Made by a program: the position numbers and the translations under genes. Source: Ramlibacter montanisoli (lineage in GTDB: Bacteria > Pseudomonadota > Gammaproteobacteria > Burkholderiales > Burkholderiaceae_C). Taken from it: a DNA stretch of 64,000 bases. Numbering within the stretch: the first letter of the stretch is position 1; each line of letters begins with the position of its first letter. Below, in pieces: positions 39,734-49,011 of this stretch. The notes beneath the pieces are model-generated. The model made no database searches. It was not told where the DNA came from and worked only from the letters and a program-made list of their open reading frames with translations. The stretch is taken from contig NZ_JABFCS010000001.1 of assembly GCF_013087525.1 (NCBI RefSeq), positions 2,666,001 through 2,730,000 of the forward strand, read 5' to 3'.

Positions 39734-40897
39734 ATGAACCCCCGATTCTCGAAAGCGAGCCGCCTGTGCGCGGTTCTGGGAATGGCCGGCCTGCTGCTGG
39801 CCGCTGGCTGCGCGGAGGCCCCCAAAGCCCCTGCCGCCAAGAAGGAAGACATCCCCGTGTTCCCGCCGCCGCCGGAAACGGCGCGCATCTACTGGGAGCG
39901 CATGCTGATGTCCAGCGCCGACGTGGTGGCCGACGACAAGGACGGTTCGCTGCGCCGCATGGTCACCGGTGAAGTGCGCGCCGGCCAGGGCATCGACAAG
40001 CCCTATGGCGTGGCCGCCCGCGACGGCAAGGTCTACGTCGGCGACACCGTGGGCCGCCACGTCGCCGTGTTCGACCTCAACTCAAAGAAGTACTCCCGCA
40101 TCGGCCAGGACGACCCGGGCGCCCTGCGCATGCCCTTCGGCATGGAGCTCGACGCCGCCGGCAACCTGTACGTGGTGGACGGCACCCTCAAGCGCGTGCA
40201 CGTCTACGACCCGAACGGCAAGTTCCTGCGCATGATCGGGCAGGACCTGAAACTGAGCCGCCCGGTCGGCGTGGCGATCGACGACGAGCGCAAGCGCCTG
40301 TACGTGGTGGACGCCGGGGGCGTCGAAAGCCCCGAGCACAAGGTCCGCGTGCTGGACCTGGTCACCGGCAAGCCGCTGTTCGACATCGGCAAGCGCGGCG
40401 ACGGCCCCGGCGAGCTCAACCTCCCGCGCGATGCGGCCGTGGGCAAGGACGGGCAGGTGTACGTGGTCGACGGCGGCAACTTCCGCATCCAGGTGTTCGA
40501 CAAGGACGGCAAGTTCGTCAAGACGATCGGCGCGATCGGCCGCCAGAGCGGCCAGTTCTCGCGGCCCAAGGAGATCGCCGTGGACGCCAAGGGCAACCTG
40601 TACGTGGTGGACACCGCCTTCGGCAACTTCCAGATCTTCGATCCGGAAGGTCGCCTGCTGCTGGACGTCGGCTCGCGCGGCAACAGCAACGCGCCGGCGA
40701 AGTTCATGCTGCCCTCGGGCATCGCGGTGGACAACGACGGCCGCATCTACATGGCCGACCAGTTCTTCCGCAAGGTCGACGTGTTCCGACCCGCCGAACT
40801 CCCCGCCTCCGCCCGCTATGGCGCCGCGCCCGCCGCGGCCGCCGCTGCTTCTTCCCCCGCCACCACCGCCGGCGCCGCGCCGGCCGCCTCGCGCTGA
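39734..40897 (+). CDS. NHL-repeat (6-bladed beta-propeller) lipoprotein
   Basis: A 387-residue lipoprotein (lipobox LLAAGC at residues 22-27) with about six NHL repeats of the form PxGxAxDxxGNLYVVD...VxVFDxxGK, visible from residue 90 to 360 (for example LYVVDGTLKRVHVYDPNG). The C-terminus is an Ala/Pro tail. NHL proteins recur next to multiheme cytochromes and may scaffold or fold them. The neighbouring cytochrome, PpiC and beta-barrel genes support that. Its own sigma-54 promoter is at 39661, and a hairpin follows the stop. Confidence 0.9.
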   Translation: MNPRFSKASRLCAVLGMAGLLLAAGCAEAPKAPAAKKEDIPVFPPPPETARIYWERMLMSSADVVADDKDGSLRRMVTGEVRAGQGIDKPYGVAARDGKVYVGDTVGRHVAVFDLNSKKYSRIGQDDPGALRMPFGMELDAAGNLYVVDGTLKRVHVYDPNGKFLRMIGQDLKLSRPVGVAIDDERKRLYVVDAGGVESPEHKVRVLDLVTGKPLFDIGKRGDGPGELNLPRDAAVGKDGQVYVVDGGNFRIQVFDKDGKFVKTIGAIGRQSGQFSRPKEIAVDAKGNLYVVDTAFGNFQIFDPEGRLLLDVGSRGNSNAPAKFMLPSGIAVDNDGRIYMADQFFRKVDVFRPAELPASARYGAAPAAAAAASSPATTAGAAPAASR

Positions 40898-40904
40898 CAC
40901 CAGC

Positions 40905-40942
40905 TTCCGGGAATCGGAACCCCCGATTCCCGGATGCGGGAA
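40905..40942. promoter_or_regulatory. Paired TTCC...GGAA dyads ahead of the tetraheme promoter
   Basis: TTCCGGGAA (40905-40913) and TTCCCGGATGCGGGAA (40927-40942) start 22 bases apart. The same pair with 21-base spacing occurs at 56284-56321, also 60-110 bases before a sigma-54 element. I infer activator binding sites. Confidence 0.4.
40907..40933. terminator. Stem-loop after the NHL gene (11-bp perfect stem)
   Basis: CCGGGAATCGG and CCGATTCCCGG flank AACCC. There is no T tract, so termination is uncertain. It overlaps the TTCCGGGAA and TTCCCG motifs described at 40905-40942 and may instead be a binding site. Confidence 0.45.
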
Positions 40943-40958
40943 GCACCCCTCCCAAGGT

Positions 40959-40972
40959 TTGACGCCGATCAA
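40959..40972. promoter_or_regulatory. FNR/Dnr-like box TTGAC-N4-ATCAA
   Basis: One mismatch from the FNR consensus, 41 bases before the -24 element at 41014. It matches the box at 36708 in both sequence and placement. Confidence 0.5.
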
Positions 40973-41013
40973 GTAGCTGGGCGTTTTTGGGCTGAAAACG
41001 AATGTTTCGGGGC

Positions 41014-41028
41014 TGGCACGCAAGATGC
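41014..41028 (+). promoter_or_regulatory. Sigma-54 promoter of the main cytochrome operon
   Basis: TGGCACG-N4-ATGC has a perfect -24 half and one mismatch in the -12 half, with ten bases between GG and GC. It lies 64 bases before the tetraheme gene. Confidence 0.6.
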
Positions 41029-41091
41029 GATGAACACGGCGATGGTTGCGGGAGGGTCTCGCGGCTCGTCACAAACCTGAAGGAGATGGAT

Positions 41092-41951
41092 ATGGGCTGG
41101 AAGCAAATGGTCGCAAGGGCGACCACGCGGAAGGGTTTCGGAACCCTCGCAATGGCACTTGCCTTCGCAGTCGCTGGTGTGGCCACGAGCCTGCCCGCGC
41201 AAGCGCAGATCAAGGACACGAAACACAACCTCGGCACCACCGGTACCGGCGTCAACAAGTTCAGCGGCACCGCGGAAATCTGCGTGTTCTGCCACACGCC
41301 TCACGGCGCCGACACCAGCGCCGCGGTCCCCTGTGGAACCGCACGCTGCCGGCCGCGAACACGTTCACGACCTATGACAGCCTGGGCACGTCCTCCCTGG
41401 ACGGCAAGGTGGTCCCGGTCGGCTCCGTGTCGATCGCCTGCCTGTCCTGCCACGACGGCGTGACCTCCATGAGCACGGTGATCAACCAGCCTGGCTCCGG
41501 CGGCTACAACACCGGCGTCTCGATGGCGGGCACCTGGACCGGCGCGAACCAGTCCAACGGCACGCTCGGCGTCGCCGGCCAGATCTCGAACATCGGCCAG
41601 GACCTGAAGAACGACCACCCGGTCGGCATCCAGTACGGCGGCGGTGGCATCACGGTCACCTCCCCGGCGGCCACCACCAAGGACGCGGACTTCATCAAGC
41701 CCGCCAACAAGGTGATGAACAACACCACCGTGTGGTGGGTCGACACCGAGACCACCGCGAACGCGGAACGCAACAAGACCGACATGCTGCTGTACACCCG
41801 CGCTGCGGGCGGCGGCACGAGCTCGGCCACCGATGCGGAACCCTTCGTGGAATGCGCGAGCTGCCACGACCCGCACACGAAGGCGAACCCCACGTTCCTG
41901 CGGATCAGCAATGACGGCAGCGCCGTGTGCCTGGCCTGTCACGTGAAGTAA
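41092..41951 (+). CDS. OmcE-like tetraheme cytochrome c (frameshift near 41330)
   Basis: A 286-residue exported cytochrome with signal ending LPAQAQ and heme sites CVFCH, CLSCH, CASCH and CLACH. One C is missing near 41330. The mature protein has exactly eight histidines: four in CxxCH and four others, in TKHNL, CVFCHTPH, KNDHPVG and CHDPH, so four bis-His hemes are possible with none spare. TKHNL near the start, FCHTPH and NDHP are motifs remembered from OmcE/OmcS-type proteins. Neighbours are an NHL protein, PpiC and a beta-barrel. It begins the long operon through 56244. A filament role is inference. Confidence 0.85.
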
Positions 41952-42008
41952 CGCGACACACGTGCCGGCCGCGAGGTCGGCACGCCTCTTGCACAAGAGG
42001 AGTGAATC

Positions 42009-42029
42009 GGGGCCCGAGGGCCCCTTTTT
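42009..42029 (+). terminator. Rho-independent terminator or attenuator
   Basis: GGGGCCC and GGGCCCC flank GA and are followed by T5. It lies 58 bases after the tetraheme gene and 22 before PpiC. Since no promoter is seen for the downstream genes, it may be leaky and set a high ratio of the tetraheme cytochrome to the rest. Confidence 0.75.
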
Positions 42030-42050
42030 CCACCTGAAGTCCGGAGACAG

Positions 42051-43150
42051 ATGCCCATGAACACCGATCGCTTCCCCGCGCTGAGCGTCAACGCCGGGAT
42101 CGCACTGCGCCACACGGCCGCCGCCGGCCTGCTGCTCGCCGCCTTCCATGCCGCCGCCGCCCCGGCCGGCGCCAATGCCGCCCCCGCCGCCGCCAGTCCC
42201 GCCGCAGCTCAGCACGCCGCTCCCGCGCCTGCCACGCCGTTTGCCAAAGTCGGGGATACGGTGATCACGCACCAGGAATACGACGCCGCGTTCGCGCAAG
42301 CCTCGCGCGGCAAGTTCTATCACGGCAAGCCGCCGGAAGCCGAGATCGCCAAGCTGCAGCGCGACGTGGGCCAGGGCCTGGTCGACGACATCCTGCTCGC
42401 GCGCGAAGCCAAGCGCCGCAAGATCCAGCCGGAAGCCGCGGCCGTGCAGAAGCAGCTGACGACCTACGAGGAGCGCTACAAGGACAGCGCCCAGTGGAAG
42501 GCCAACCGCGCGCAGATCCTGCCCGGCCTGAAGGCCAAGCTGGAACGCGACAACGTGATGGAGCAGCTGACCAGGCAGGCCAAGGCCGTCGCCGACCCGA
42601 CGCCCGCGCAGCTGGAGCAGTACTACCTCGCGCACAAGGACAAGTTCACTTCCCCGAGCAGGTCCACCTGCAGGTGATCCTGCTGAAGGTCGACCCCTCC
42701 TCGCCGCAGGCCAAGTGGGATGCCGCCATGGAGGAAGCCAAGAAGATCACCGTGCGCCTCAAGGGCGGCACCGATTTCGCGGAGCTGGCCAAGCTGCACT
42801 CCGGCGACCCGTCGGCCGACAAGGGCGGCGACATGGGCTACATCCACCACGGCATGCTGCCCGAGCCCGCGCAGAAGGCCGTCGACAAGCTCAAGGCCGG
42901 CGAGTACACGGCCGAGCCCGTGCCGCTGCTCGAGGGCGTCGCCGTCTTCAAGCTCCAGCAGCGCAAGTCGCCCGCGCTGAACAAGCTGGACGTGGTGCGC
43001 GAGCGCGCCAAGGACCTGTACCTGCGCGACAAGGGCGAGGAGGCGTGGAACACGCTGCTGGCCAAGCTGCGCAAGGACAACCCGGTCAAGCTGGACGAAT
43101 CCCGTTTCCTGCCCCTGGCGAAGGCAGGCGGAAGCGCCCCCGCGCGTTGA
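42051..43150 (+). CDS. PpiC-type periplasmic peptidyl-prolyl isomerase (frameshift near 42650)
   Basis: A 366-residue SurA/PrsA-like parvulin foldase with an N-terminal signal (AAAGLLLAAFHAAAAPAG) and an Ala/Pro spacer. A SurA-N-like helical domain precedes the parvulin core, which shows VHLQVILLKVDPSSPQAKWD, FAELAKLHSGDPSADKGGDM and HHGMLPEPAQKAV. A T missing from ACTTTCCCC near 42650 splits it. Position after an OmcE-like gene and before a beta-barrel suggests it folds one of them. A second ATG (MNTDR) two codons in is possible. Confidence 0.88.
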
Positions 43151-43173
43151 GCGGGACAGCCGGCAGGATGTAG

Positions 43174-45044
43174 ATGCAGTCTCCGCGGTGGACCTGGCTG
43201 ACGCTCATTGCCTGTGCCGCCGCCGCGGGAGCGCCGGCGCGCAGGTGGCGCCCGAACCGGCAGTGGAGCCGGAGGCCGAGGGCCGCGCCTGGCGCATCCC
43301 GCCGATCCTGTGGACCGGATCGGTTTCCTATGACCTGCGCAGCCACCGCGGCGGTGACGAGGGCAGCTCGCTGGCGCACCTGGTCACCGGCTCGCTGGGG
43401 CTGAAGACCTACGTCTACCAGCCCTGGCTGGCCGTGGTGTCCGGCAGCGTGGGCCTCACCAACAGCTGGTCGCGCGACTCGCGCTCCGCGGGATCGGCCC
43501 TGTTCGGCACCGACCCCTCGCTGCACGAGGCCATCCGGGGACGGGAACAGTTCCTCACCGGCAATGCCAGCGTGAACGTCTTCCCGCAAAGCCGCTTCCC
43601 CTTCGAATTCCACGTCGACCGCGCGGACAGCCGGATCAACAACGGACTCGCGTCGACCTTCGACTTCCAGACGACCTCCTGGGGCATGTCGCAGCGCTAC
43701 CGCCCGCTCGCCGGCCGCTGGAACGCCGCCGCCGGCTACGAGCACCGCGAGCAGTCCGGTGCCGGCTTCCGGGCCACCCAGGACTCGCTGACCAGCGACT
43801 TCAACACGTCCTGGAAGCACAACGACGCGACCCTGGGTGCCTCGCACAGCCGCGCGCGCACGCAGGGCACCGACGACGACAGCCGCTTCACCACCCTGGT
43901 GGGGCGCCACAGCTACGTGCCCTCCACCGAACTGTCCGTCAACAGCACGGCCAACTGGACGCGCACGCAGGAAGGCGCGGCCGCCGCGCAGACCGACCTG
44001 AACGTGCTGCAGTTCTCCAGCGTGGGCATGATGCGCCGGGGCCCCAAGCTGTCGCTCACCGGCAGCGCCCGCGCGCTGCTGCTGCGCGAGGAATTCACCG
44101 GCACCGGCGTCGACACCGGCGGCCTGACCCTCGGCGCCAACTACGAATTCACCCCCAGCTGCGGCTCACGGCCAACGGCGGCGTGAGCGCCACCCGCAGC
44201 GGCGACGCGTCCTCCAGCGTCTTCTCCGGCTCGGTCGGCGCGGCCTACCAGGGCGACTCGCGGCAAGTCGCCGGCGCGCGCTACGACTGGTTCACCAGCG
44301 GCACCGTGGGCGGGGCCGTCAACCAGGGATCCGACCTCCCCAGCGAGCAGCAGGCGAACGTGTCGCTGCAGCTGGGCCACTCGATGTCCCGCAGCTGGCG
44401 AACGGGGAGCACTCCAACCTGAGCCTGAACGGCGGCCAGACGCTCACCTGGAGCGACAGCCGCAGCAGCGCGCGCGACGACGATCCCACCCTGGCCAACG
44501 ACCGTTCCCTGGGCGCCAGCACCACCCTGCTCAACATGCTGGGACTGACCTGGCAGTCCGGCAGCGACGGACGGACGGTCTACGCCCGCGCCTCCTACAA
44601 TGATTCGGTGGAGTTCCGGAGCCGGGATCGCTTCCAGCTTTTCAACGCGCAGCTTTCCGGCAACCTGGAAATCGACAACCGGCGGTCGCTGACCGGCGAC
44701 CTGACTTTCCAGCACACCCGGCAGTCCACCGGGCTGGTGCTCGACGGCGTCGCGGGGGGACCGCGACCACCACCGGCGCGAGCGGCGAGATCAGCTACCA
44801 GCACCAGCGCCTGTTCGGCGTGCCGCGCCTGCGATTCGTTTCCCGGCTGAAGCTGGCCCAGGATGTGCTGAAACAGCCTGGAACCTTGCTGACCCTTCCC
44901 GATCGTGAGACGCGACTCTGGGAAAACCGGCTCGACTGGAGCGTCGGGCGGCTGGACACCCAGGTGATCCTGCGGTTCTCGCAGGTCGACGGCAGGGGGC
45001 GGCAATCCATCATGTTCCGCGTGCAGCGCAGCTTCGGCAACTGA
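43174..45044 (+). CDS. Outer-membrane beta-barrel, probable porin of the cytochrome conduit (four frameshifts)
   Basis: About 623 residues after four one-base corrections (near 43235, 44158, 44397 and 44756). The N-terminus is a signal (WTWLTLIACAAAAGAPA), and long stretches alternate polar and hydrophobic residues in paired strands (SVSYDLRSHRGG, GLTNSWSRDSRSAGS, NTSWKHNDATLGASHSRART). It ends RVQRSFGN. No CxxCH is present. It resembles MtrB-type porins in role but lacks a clear match. Placed between PpiC and the triheme cytochromes it could carry a cytochrome through the outer membrane. Confidence 0.75.
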
Positions 45045-45081
45045 CACGGGCGGACGGTCAAGTACAAGGAGAGGTCGATAG

Positions 45082-45531
45082 ATGTCGAAAGAGAGCAAGG
45101 GTATCGGGCCCGCCGCGCGGCTGGCCGCACTCGTCCTGCTCGGATGCGCGCTGTTCGCGGGCCTGGTGCCCCCGGACGCGCGGGCCGAGTACGGCGACGT
45201 GGTGATCAACAACTACTCGGACAAGTCGGGCATGCGCCCGGTGGTGTTCCCGCACTGGTTCCATCGCATCCGCTATCGCTGCAAGGTGTGCCACGCCGAC
45301 CTGGGCTTCAAGTTCCAGGCGGGCGGCAACGACATCAACATGGTGAAGGTCATCGACGGCCAGTTCTGCGGCGCCTGCCACAACGGCGAAGTCGCCTGGG
45401 GCATCGAGAACTGCAACATGTGCCACTCGGGCAAGAACGGCACGCCCACGCAGGTGCACGAGAGCACGACCAACTCCCTGGTCGGCGGCGGCACCCGCCC
45501 CGCCCCCGCAGCCGCCGGAGGGACCAAATGA
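45082..45531 (+). CDS. c7-like triheme cytochrome (copy A)
   Basis: A 149-residue exported triheme protein with signal ending PPDARA and heme motifs CKVCH, CGACH and CNMCH. Two distal histidines lie in FPHWFHRIRY just before the first heme, and another is in the C-terminal tail. Fold and spacing recall the c7-type triheme domain. A near copy (A') lies at 49008 and is about as long. Its stop overlaps the next start by 3-4 bases. Confidence 0.9.
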   Translation: MSKESKGIGPAARLAALVLLGCALFAGLVPPDARAEYGDVVINNYSDKSGMRPVVFPHWFHRIRYRCKVCHADLGFKFQAGGNDINMVKVIDGQFCGACHNGEVAWGIENCNMCHSGKNGTPTQVHESTTNSLVGGGTRPAPAAAGGTK

Positions 45532-46617
45532 TGAAGCCCCGTATCGCCCTCGCCGCGCTGGCCGCGGCGGCCCTCACCTGGATCGCCGGGCCCGCGGCCG
45601 CGGCGCCGGACATCGCGGCCGGCAAGACCACCTACGAAGGCGGCTGCGTCGCCTGCCACGGCACCGGCGTGCTCGGCGCGCCCAAGACCGGAGACGCCGC
45701 GGCCTGGAAGGCCCGCTCCGGCGGCAACTTGGCAGCCCTGGTGGCAAGCGCCAAGGCCGGCAAGGGCGCGATGCCGCCCAAGGGCGGCATGCCGGCGATC
45801 AGCGACCAGCAGCTGGAAAACGCCGTCGCCTACATCCTGTCGCAGTCGCTCGGCGCGGCGCAGGCCGCCAAGGCCGCGCCGGCCGCCAAGCCGGCGCCCG
45901 CTGCCGCTGCCGCTGCCAAGCCCGCTGCGCCGGCCCCGGCTGCTGCCGCGCCCGCTGCGGCCGCTGCCGCGGCCAAACCGGCACCGGCGCCCGCCGCCGC
46001 AGTGGCCGCCGCACCGGCGCCCGCGGCCGCACCGGCCGCTGCCGCCCCGGTGGCGACTGCCGCCGCGCCGCAAGGCGCCGGCGGTGCCAACACCTTCAAC
46101 CGGCTGCTGCGCGCGCCGGGCCTGCGCAACCGCGCACCGGCCGAGGACGGCATCCACGACCCGGCCAACGACGGCACGCTCGCCCTGCAGCCGCCGCTCA
46201 CCGCCTTCACCGAACTGGCCCGCAGCAACGCGGGCAACCGGGTGGACTGGGTGAAGTCGCTGCGCGAGGGCAAGATCAACCCGCGCGCCGACCGCCTCGA
46301 CCCCAAGGTCGCGCCGGCGGTGATGGACCTGAACATCGTGCGCGAGGTCAAGGGCTCCATGCCCGACGTGGTCTATCCCCACAAGCAGCACACGGAATGG
46401 CTCGACTGCTCCAACTGCCACCCGGCGATCTTCAAGCCGCAGAAGGGCGCGAACCAGATCAGCATGGCGGGCATCCTGCTCGGGCAGCAGTGCGGCGTGT
46501 GCCACGGCAAGGTCGCCTTCCCGGTGTCCGAGTGCCGCCTGTGCCACTCAAGCCCAAGACCACGGCGACCGCCGACGCGGTGCCGGCCACGGCGCCGGCC
46601 AGCCCCAGCCGCGCTGA
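45528..46617 (+). CDS. Tetraheme fusion: c5 domain, Ala/Pro linker, c7 domain (copy B; frameshift near 46548)
   Basis: Exported cytochrome with two modules. Residues 25-105 are a class I c5-like domain (CVACH with KAGKGAMPPKGG distal Met). A ~70-residue Ala/Pro linker (AAKPAPAAAAAAKPAAPAP) follows. The C-terminal module has three hemes (CSNCH, CGVCH, CRLCH) after VYPHKQHTEWLDC and resembles copy B' at 48448. A base is missing just after the last heme. Read in the high-GC3 frame the tail runs PKTTATADAVPATAPASPSR, and a TGA at 46615 would be reached with one more correction. The in-frame stop otherwise is 46643. Confidence 0.85.
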
Positions 46618-46639
46618 CGCCAGGCAGGAGCACCACGCC

Positions 46640-47567
46640 ATGACCACCGCCCTGTCCCCCTGGAAGCACGCCGCCCTCGCACTCGTCCTGCTGCCCGGCA
46701 CCGCAGCGGTGGTGGCGCAGCCGGCCGTCGACCCCGCCGTGCGTGTCTCGCCGGTGGTGAGCGCGCAGACCGTCGAACAGAAGGCGGCGATGCTGGACCG
46801 CGTCCTGAACCACTCGCCGGTCGCGGCCCGCGTGGCGGGCAGCGGCAACGAAGCGGCGCGCCGGCATTTCCAGTCCGCGCGCGAGCTGCTCGCGCAGGCC
46901 CGCGAACTCGCCGGCGGGGGCGCCCTGCCCGAGGCCGACCGCCTGCTGAACGGGGCGATCTTCGAAGTGAGCCGCGCGCAGCAGCTGGTGCCCGATCCGG
47001 GTTCGCAGCAGGCCGGCGAGCGCGCCCGCTACGCGCAGCTCGTGGACAGCGTGGCCGCGCTCAGGCGCACGGCCCTGATCGCGCTGCCGGCCGCGGCCCC
47101 GGGCGCGGCGAAAGCCGCGCGCAGGTGGTGGCGCGCGCCGACCTGCTGGCCGACCAGGCGGCCCAGCTGGCCCGCACCGACCGCTACCTCGAGGCGAACA
47201 AGCAGCTCGACGCGGCCTTGATGCTGCTGCTGCAGGACGCCTCCGCGCGCCTGGCCGGACACACGATCGTCTACGACGTGCGTTTCGCCGACCGCAAGGA
47301 AGAATTCGATTTCGAGCTGGAACGCCTGCGCAGCTTCGAGCGGCTGGTGCCGCTCGCGCTGCTGGAATTCCGCCCTTCCGCCGAAGCACGCGTACTGGTC
47401 GACCGGTACGCGGCCCAGGCCCGTGAACTGCGCCAACGCGGCGAGTCGCAGTTCGTCCGGGACCCGCTCGCCGCGATCAAGGACCTCATGGACGGCACCG
47501 GGCGCTCAAGCGGGCGCTGCAGGCCGCCGGCCTGACGGTGCCGCAAACCATGAGCAGTACACCATGA
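46640..47567 (+). CDS. Periplasmic helical protein H (two frameshifts, unknown family)
   Basis: About 309 residues after restoring two bases (near 47118 and 47505). A signal (HAALALVLLPGTAAVVA) is followed by an all-helical protein rich in Ala, Arg, Glu and Leu. A signature RFADRKEEFDFELER in the second half matches NFATPAEEYHYEIDR in the next gene (FAxxxEE(F/Y)x(F/Y)E(L/I)xR), so the two are related. No cysteines for heme. Its corrected stop at 47565 overlaps the next start by 4 bases. Probably a structural or assembly factor. Confidence 0.75.
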
Positions 47568-48445
47568 CACTCGTCGCCCCCTCCCGCCTCCTGCGCACCG
47601 GCCTGTGCGCGCTCGCGCTCTGCGCCGCCGCTGCCGCCTCCGCCCAGGGGCGCGTCCCGCTGGACCGCGAGCAGCTCGAACGCAAGCTCGCCTCCACCTC
47701 CACCCTGATCGAGAGCTCCTCGGGAGCCAAGCAGATCGAAGCCAGCGGCGCCGGCGAAGCGGTCGCGCGGCGCGCCAAGGCGCGCGAGCTGCACGCGAAG
47801 GCCGGCGAGGCGCTGCGCGCCGGCGACCTCGAAGGCTCCTCGAAGCTGCTCGACGAGGCATCGCGCGCCATGTTCGAGGGCGTGCGCCTGGCCGCCCCGC
47901 AACAGGTGGCGGACGCCAAGCAGCGCACCGACTACAACGCGCGCCTGGAGTCCACCCGCGCGCTGGTCGACGCGCAGAAACGCATCGCCAAGGAAAAGGG
48001 CGGCCCGCGCGCCGGCGAACCCGCGGTCCAGGCCGAGGCGCTGATCGCCGAAGGCGAGAAGCTGGTGGCCGCCGGCCGCCTGGCCGACGGACGCGCGAAG
48101 CTGGAACAGGCCTACCTGACGGTCAAGGCCGCCATCGGCAGCGCCCGCGAGGGCGACACCCTGGTGCGCTCGCTGAACTTCGCCACGCCGGCCGAGGAGT
48201 ACCACTACGAGATCGACCGCAACGACACCCACCGCATGCTGGTGGACATGCTGCTGAAGGACAAGCGCGGCGGCACCCTGGACGCCATGGTGGACCAGGC
48301 GGTCACCGCTTCCGCCCGCCTGCGCAAGCAGGCCGAGGCCGAGGCCGCGCGCAACGACCACAAGTCCGGCATCAAGACGCTCGAGGAATCCACCCGCGAA
48401 CTGGTGAAGGCGATCCGCGCGGCGGGCGTGTACATCCCGGGGTGA
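47564..48445 (+). CDS. Periplasmic helical protein H' (paralogue of the preceding gene)
   Basis: A 293-residue exported protein (signal RTGLCALALCAAAAASAQ) of repeated amphipathic helices such as REQLERKLASTSTLIES, DAQKRIAKEKGG and ARLRKQAEAEAARNDHKSG. The EEYHYEIDR signature is shared with its upstream neighbour. Both flank the centre of a mirrored cytochrome arrangement. No domain or heme motif was recognised. I infer a coiled-coil scaffold. Confidence 0.8.
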   Translation: MTLVAPSRLLRTGLCALALCAAAAASAQGRVPLDREQLERKLASTSTLIESSSGAKQIEASGAGEAVARRAKARELHAKAGEALRAGDLEGSSKLLDEASRAMFEGVRLAAPQQVADAKQRTDYNARLESTRALVDAQKRIAKEKGGPRAGEPAVQAEALIAEGEKLVAAGRLADGRAKLEQAYLTVKAAIGSAREGDTLVRSLNFATPAEEYHYEIDRNDTHRMLVDMLLKDKRGGTLDAMVDQAVTASARLRKQAEAEAARNDHKSGIKTLEESTRELVKAIRAAGVYIPG

Positions 48446-48447
48446 CG

Positions 48448-49011
48448 ATGACCCGGATGCGCTGGCTGTTCGCGGCGGTGCTGGCCCTCCTCTGCCTCGC
48501 GGCGGTGGGAGCGGGACAGCGCTGGCTGAAGATCGCCAGCGACAACCTGCACGACCCGAAAAGCCCCGCGGTGGGCGTGCTGCAGGAACCCGCGGAGGCG
48601 CTGAGCCTGCTGGCGCCCGACACCGCCGGCAACCAGGTGCGCTGGATGCGCGCGCTCGACGAGGGCCAGATCCAGCCGCGCACCAACATCATGCCGGAGA
48701 CCAAGGTCAACCTGCGCACCACCGACGTCCTGCTGAAGAACACGGGCGAGATGCACCTCGTGCGCTTCCCGCACCGCCAGCACACCGCCTGGCTCGATTG
48801 CAGCAACTGCCACGACCAGCTGTTCCAGCAGAAGGCCGGCGCCACCACGATCAACATGATGATGATCCTGGCGGGCGAAAAATGCGGCCTGTGCCACGGC
48901 GCGGTGGCCTTCCCGCTGACCGAGTGCGGCCGCTGCCACAGCGTGGAACGCAACAGCCCCGAGCACCTGGCCTTCGGCAAGGGACTCGTGCGCGACGGAG
49001 GCGGGCGATGA
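48448..49011 (+). CDS. c7-like triheme cytochrome (copy B')
   Basis: A 187-residue protein with an N-terminal signal-anchor (RWLFAAVLALLCLAAVGAG) and a C-terminal triheme domain with CSNCH, CGLCH and CGRCH after RFPHRQHTAWLDC. The heme module is very like the C-terminus of copy B at 45528 and lacks the c5 part. A GTG at 48442 in frame is an alternative start that overlaps the helical protein stop. Its end overlaps copy A' by 4 bases. Confidence 0.88.
   Translation: MTRMRWLFAAVLALLCLAAVGAGQRWLKIASDNLHDPKSPAVGVLQEPAEALSLLAPDTAGNQVRWMRALDEGQIQPRTNIMPETKVNLRTTDVLLKNTGEMHLVRFPHRQHTAWLDCSNCHDQLFQQKAGATTINMMMILAGEKCGLCHGAVAFPLTECGRCHSVERNSPEHLAFGKGLVRDGGGR

Noticed and set aside
43174..45044. MtrB/PioB family assignment for the beta-barrel
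   Set aside because: The N-terminal CxxC of MtrB-type porins is not seen and the corrected length is shorter; only a general outer-membrane barrel can be supported.
45528..47221. One fused protein of the tetraheme cytochrome and helical protein H
   Set aside because: In one frame no stop separates them, but a good GGAG site and ATG with a fresh signal peptide at 46640 mark a new gene. Lack of a stop is best explained by indels near 46548 and 46612.
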